Source: an uncultured OCS116 cluster bacterium
GTDB lineage: Bacteria > Pseudomonadota > Alphaproteobacteria > Rhizobiales > TMED25
DNA length: 64,000 nt
Reading direction: 5' to 3'
NCBI GenBank assembly: GCA_902613795.1
Contig: CACMIP010000006.1
Span: 1 to 64,000 of the forward strand
A program made the position numbers and the translations under genes. The notes under the pieces are model-generated. The model was not told the origin of the DNA and did no database searches. It worked only from the letters and a program-made list of their open reading frames with translations. Positions 62,441-64,000 of the stretch are shown here, one piece after another; the stretch's first letter is position 1, and every line of letters starts with the position of its first letter.

Positions 62441-64000
62441 TTAGTTGTAGGAAAATGCGATACCATAGAGTGAACTTGCTTCATCGACTTGTAAAAGTTC
62501 GTGCGTTACCTGATCATATATTTTTACGCTTAAAGTTGCATCATCACTTGCATTTTGTGCAGATAAGTTAAAATTACGTGGTAAATCAATTACTAATGTT
62601 TGGCCTTCATATTCACCAAGATCTGTGAAGTTATAGAATTTTTTTTCTCTGGATTGATTATTTGTATCGAGAGTTATTGTTGTATCATTATACTCACCCA
62701 TGAAGCACACAGCTAAAGCAGTTTCGTTTCCAAACATGTCGCACGATATTTTGGCATAAAAAGGATAATCTCTAAGATATTCTTGTCGCGCAATTCTATC
62801 TTGTTCTGCCGCTTCTACCTCAGCTTCTTGGAAAAGTCTCTTTTTCTCATCAATTAATGTGCTTACCGGTAGTCCTCTCAATGATGCCTCTTCCTCGAGA
62901 GACAAGTAGTCATATATATCTTGATTTGTATCGAGGGAATAATCAGGTGTTTCGATTTGAGCATTCGCAATGTAATTATTGAGCTTTACTTTGGAGTCAA
63001 TATTATTTTTCAAAAGCTTTTCAAAAAGCACTTCGTCATATCCATAATCTACAAAAAAATTATAAAATTTTTCGTCTGGAATTGGAATTTTGTCGTAAAA
63101 ATTATCTATAGTTTGAATAGTTAAAACTTCCTCTTTAATAATTGTTTTGTCATCTTCATATTTAATTGTTTTCCTATCTAATGCCTTTTTAAGTTTTTCC
63201 TTATCCGCTAATGTTAAAAGCAAATCATTGCAGTTATATTCTTTTTTTTGCGTTACCTCTACAAACAAACTATTTATATCGCTGAAGTATATTGGTACAT
63301 AATTACCTTCCCATCTATCGATAATCGCGGCATCAGCTTGTATATTTGTTATTCCTTCAATAACACATGTACTTCCATAATCATCACCATCCGCTGGAGG
63401 TATATCCAACCATGAGATGCTATCTGGACTACTTTCAACGAGCTTCTGATATTCTATGGCTTGATTGTTTTTTGAAGAGATCAGAGACTCTAAAATTTCA
63501 CCTCTAGAGTAAAACTCTACATACTCCAAACCGCTATCGAGAGGGAGTTTAATACCTGAACGCGCTACAGTCCAGCTCCGCCCTGAGTATATGCAACTCA
63601 CGGGAGCAACTATCAAATCATAATTTGCAGAGTATTGCTGAATTGTATTCAAGCAACCGACATTATCTATTTTATATGAAGGCCCATATGGATCCTGAAT
63701 ATCTATATTTATTATTTCAAATTCATAAGGTTTGAAGTTAAAATATTCAACTGGTTGTAAAGTTTGTATATTGCTGATTATAGTTTGATTGATTGCATCA
63801 TTGAGCTCTCTGTCATATGCCGATTCAGTATTGCAGTTGGTATATATAAACACATCACCATCAGTAGAAAAAGTATCAACTAAAAATAGACCGACTTTTA
63901 CCACATCAGAGTCAAAAGAAAGGTTACCGTCAATATCCTCAATAAATTTAGCTGGCTTGTTACTCAAAAAAAGTGCTGAGTCAAGAACAATAGCCCCACT
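62441..64000 (-). CDS. Large unrecognised protein, N-terminus beyond window
   Basis: The frame stays open to the window edge. The first start inside is a TTG at 63967, but the preceding codons (SGAIVLDSALF) continue the same kind of protein sequence, so the gene probably begins outside. At least 519 residues are present. The visible part is acidic, with several Cys, a middle coiled-coil region rich in Glu/Arg (about ISTLIDEKKRLFQEAEVEAAEQD) and a beta-rich C-terminal part (TTITLDTNNQ, TLVIDLPRNFNL, LSVKIYDQVTHEL). A segment with YDLIVAPVSCIYSG resembles the core of periplasmic or subtilisin-like folds only weakly. Function unknown. Confidence 0.55.
   Translation of the reverse strand, partial: SGAIVLDSALFLSNKPAKFIEDIDGNLSFDSDVVKVGLFLVDTFSTDGDVFIYTNCNTESAYDRELNDAINQTIISNIQTLQPVEYFNFKPYEFEIINIDIQDPYGPSYKIDNVGCLNTIQQYSANYDLIVAPVSCIYSGRSWTVARSGIKLPLDSGLEYVEFYSRGEILESLISSKNNQAIEYQKLVESSPDSISWLDIPPADGDDYGSTCVIEGITNIQADAAIIDRWEGNYVPIYFSDINSLFVEVTQKKEYNCNDLLLTLADKEKLKKALDRKTIKYEDDKTIIKEEVLTIQTIDNFYDKIPIPDEKFYNFFVDYGYDEVLFEKLLKNNIDSKVKLNNYIANAQIETPDYSLDTNQDIYDYLSLEEEASLRGLPVSTLIDEKKRLFQEAEVEAAEQDRIARQEYLRDYPFYAKISCDMFGNETALAVCFMGEYNDTTITLDTNNQSREKKFYNFTDLGEYEGQTLVIDLPRNFNLSAQNASDDATLSVKIYDQVTHELLQVDEASSLYGIAFSYN

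Noticed and set aside
1-64000. CRISPR arrays, rRNA operons, insertion sequences or prophage
   Set aside because: I saw no regularly spaced repeats, ribosomal RNA sequence, transposase or phage structural genes.

Overview
The window is a visibly AT-rich stretch of a bacterial chromosome. Gene content and order point to an alphaproteobacterium. Supporting blocks are kdsA-eno-ftsB-pdhA-pdhB-aceF-lpd-lipA-ratA with cinA and a fused ispDF, ntrB-ntrC-ntrY-ntrX-trkA-hflX, erpA/xthA divergent from dgt-argS-SPOR-nagZ-scpA-scpB, and rlpA-tmk-holB-metG-tatD-MBL. The base composition, compact operons and many organic-acid and amino-acid uptake genes fit a free-living, probably marine planktonic lineage, but that last step is inference and I cannot name the clade.

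Layout. 1-1.1 kb: two small membrane proteins, one cut by the window edge, then a repeat-bearing non-coding stretch against the 3' end of tRNA-Asn. 1.1-1.3 kb: tRNA-Asn and tRNA-Cys on the minus strand. 1.5-6.2 kb: pcm-like, tolC-like and valS. 6.2-8.4 kb (minus): an unrecognised outer-membrane barrel candidate, xthA and erpA. 8.4-15.9 kb: dgt, argS, a SPOR protein, nagZ, scpA, scpB and an orphan FbpC-like ATPase. 16-25 kb: kdsA, eno, ftsB, the complete pyruvate dehydrogenase complex, lipA and ratA. 25-26.6 kb (minus): pncC/cinA and ispDF. 26.7-35.6 kb: nitrogen two-component genes, trkA and hflX. 35.7-41 kb (minus): MBL hydrolase, tatD, metG, holB, tmk and rlpA. 41.2-47.6 kb (minus): an ABC exporter and a complete branched-chain/amide (HAAT-type) ABC importer. 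47.7-52 kb (minus): an LVIVD-repeat propeller protein and tctC-tctA-tctB. 52.4-53.4 kb: the AzlCD exporter. 53.4-60.3 kb: an accessory catabolic-looking set (PPOX flavoprotein, three alpha/beta hydrolases, a CxxC carboxymuconolactone-decarboxylase-type protein, RidA and a succinate-semialdehyde-type dehydrogenase). 60.4-64 kb (minus): a run of small membrane proteins ending in a PrsW-type protease, headed by a large unrecognised protein that leaves the window.

How the genes work together. The left two thirds is core metabolism and regulation: carbon flow from 2-phosphoglycerate (eno) through PDH, lipoylation (lipA), isoprenoid precursors (ispDF), Kdo for LPS (kdsA), NtrBC/NtrYX control and K+ uptake control (trkA). 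The right third is accessory uptake and breakdown. Two solute systems (Liv/HAAT and Tct) each carry a hairpin just after the binding-protein gene, and they sit beside hydrolases and an aldehyde dehydrogenase that could process what is imported.

Points most worth a second look: NtrX lacks a GAFTGA loop and has Asn at the Walker B Asp position; dusB, hfq and dacC are absent from slots where relatives usually carry them; the LVIVD propeller has one His per blade and follows tctB with a perfect Shine-Dalgarno; the small-membrane-protein/PrsW run at 60.4-64 kb, including a 44-residue gene, is the best candidate for an undescribed system; and a nested palindrome lies upstream of ntrB.
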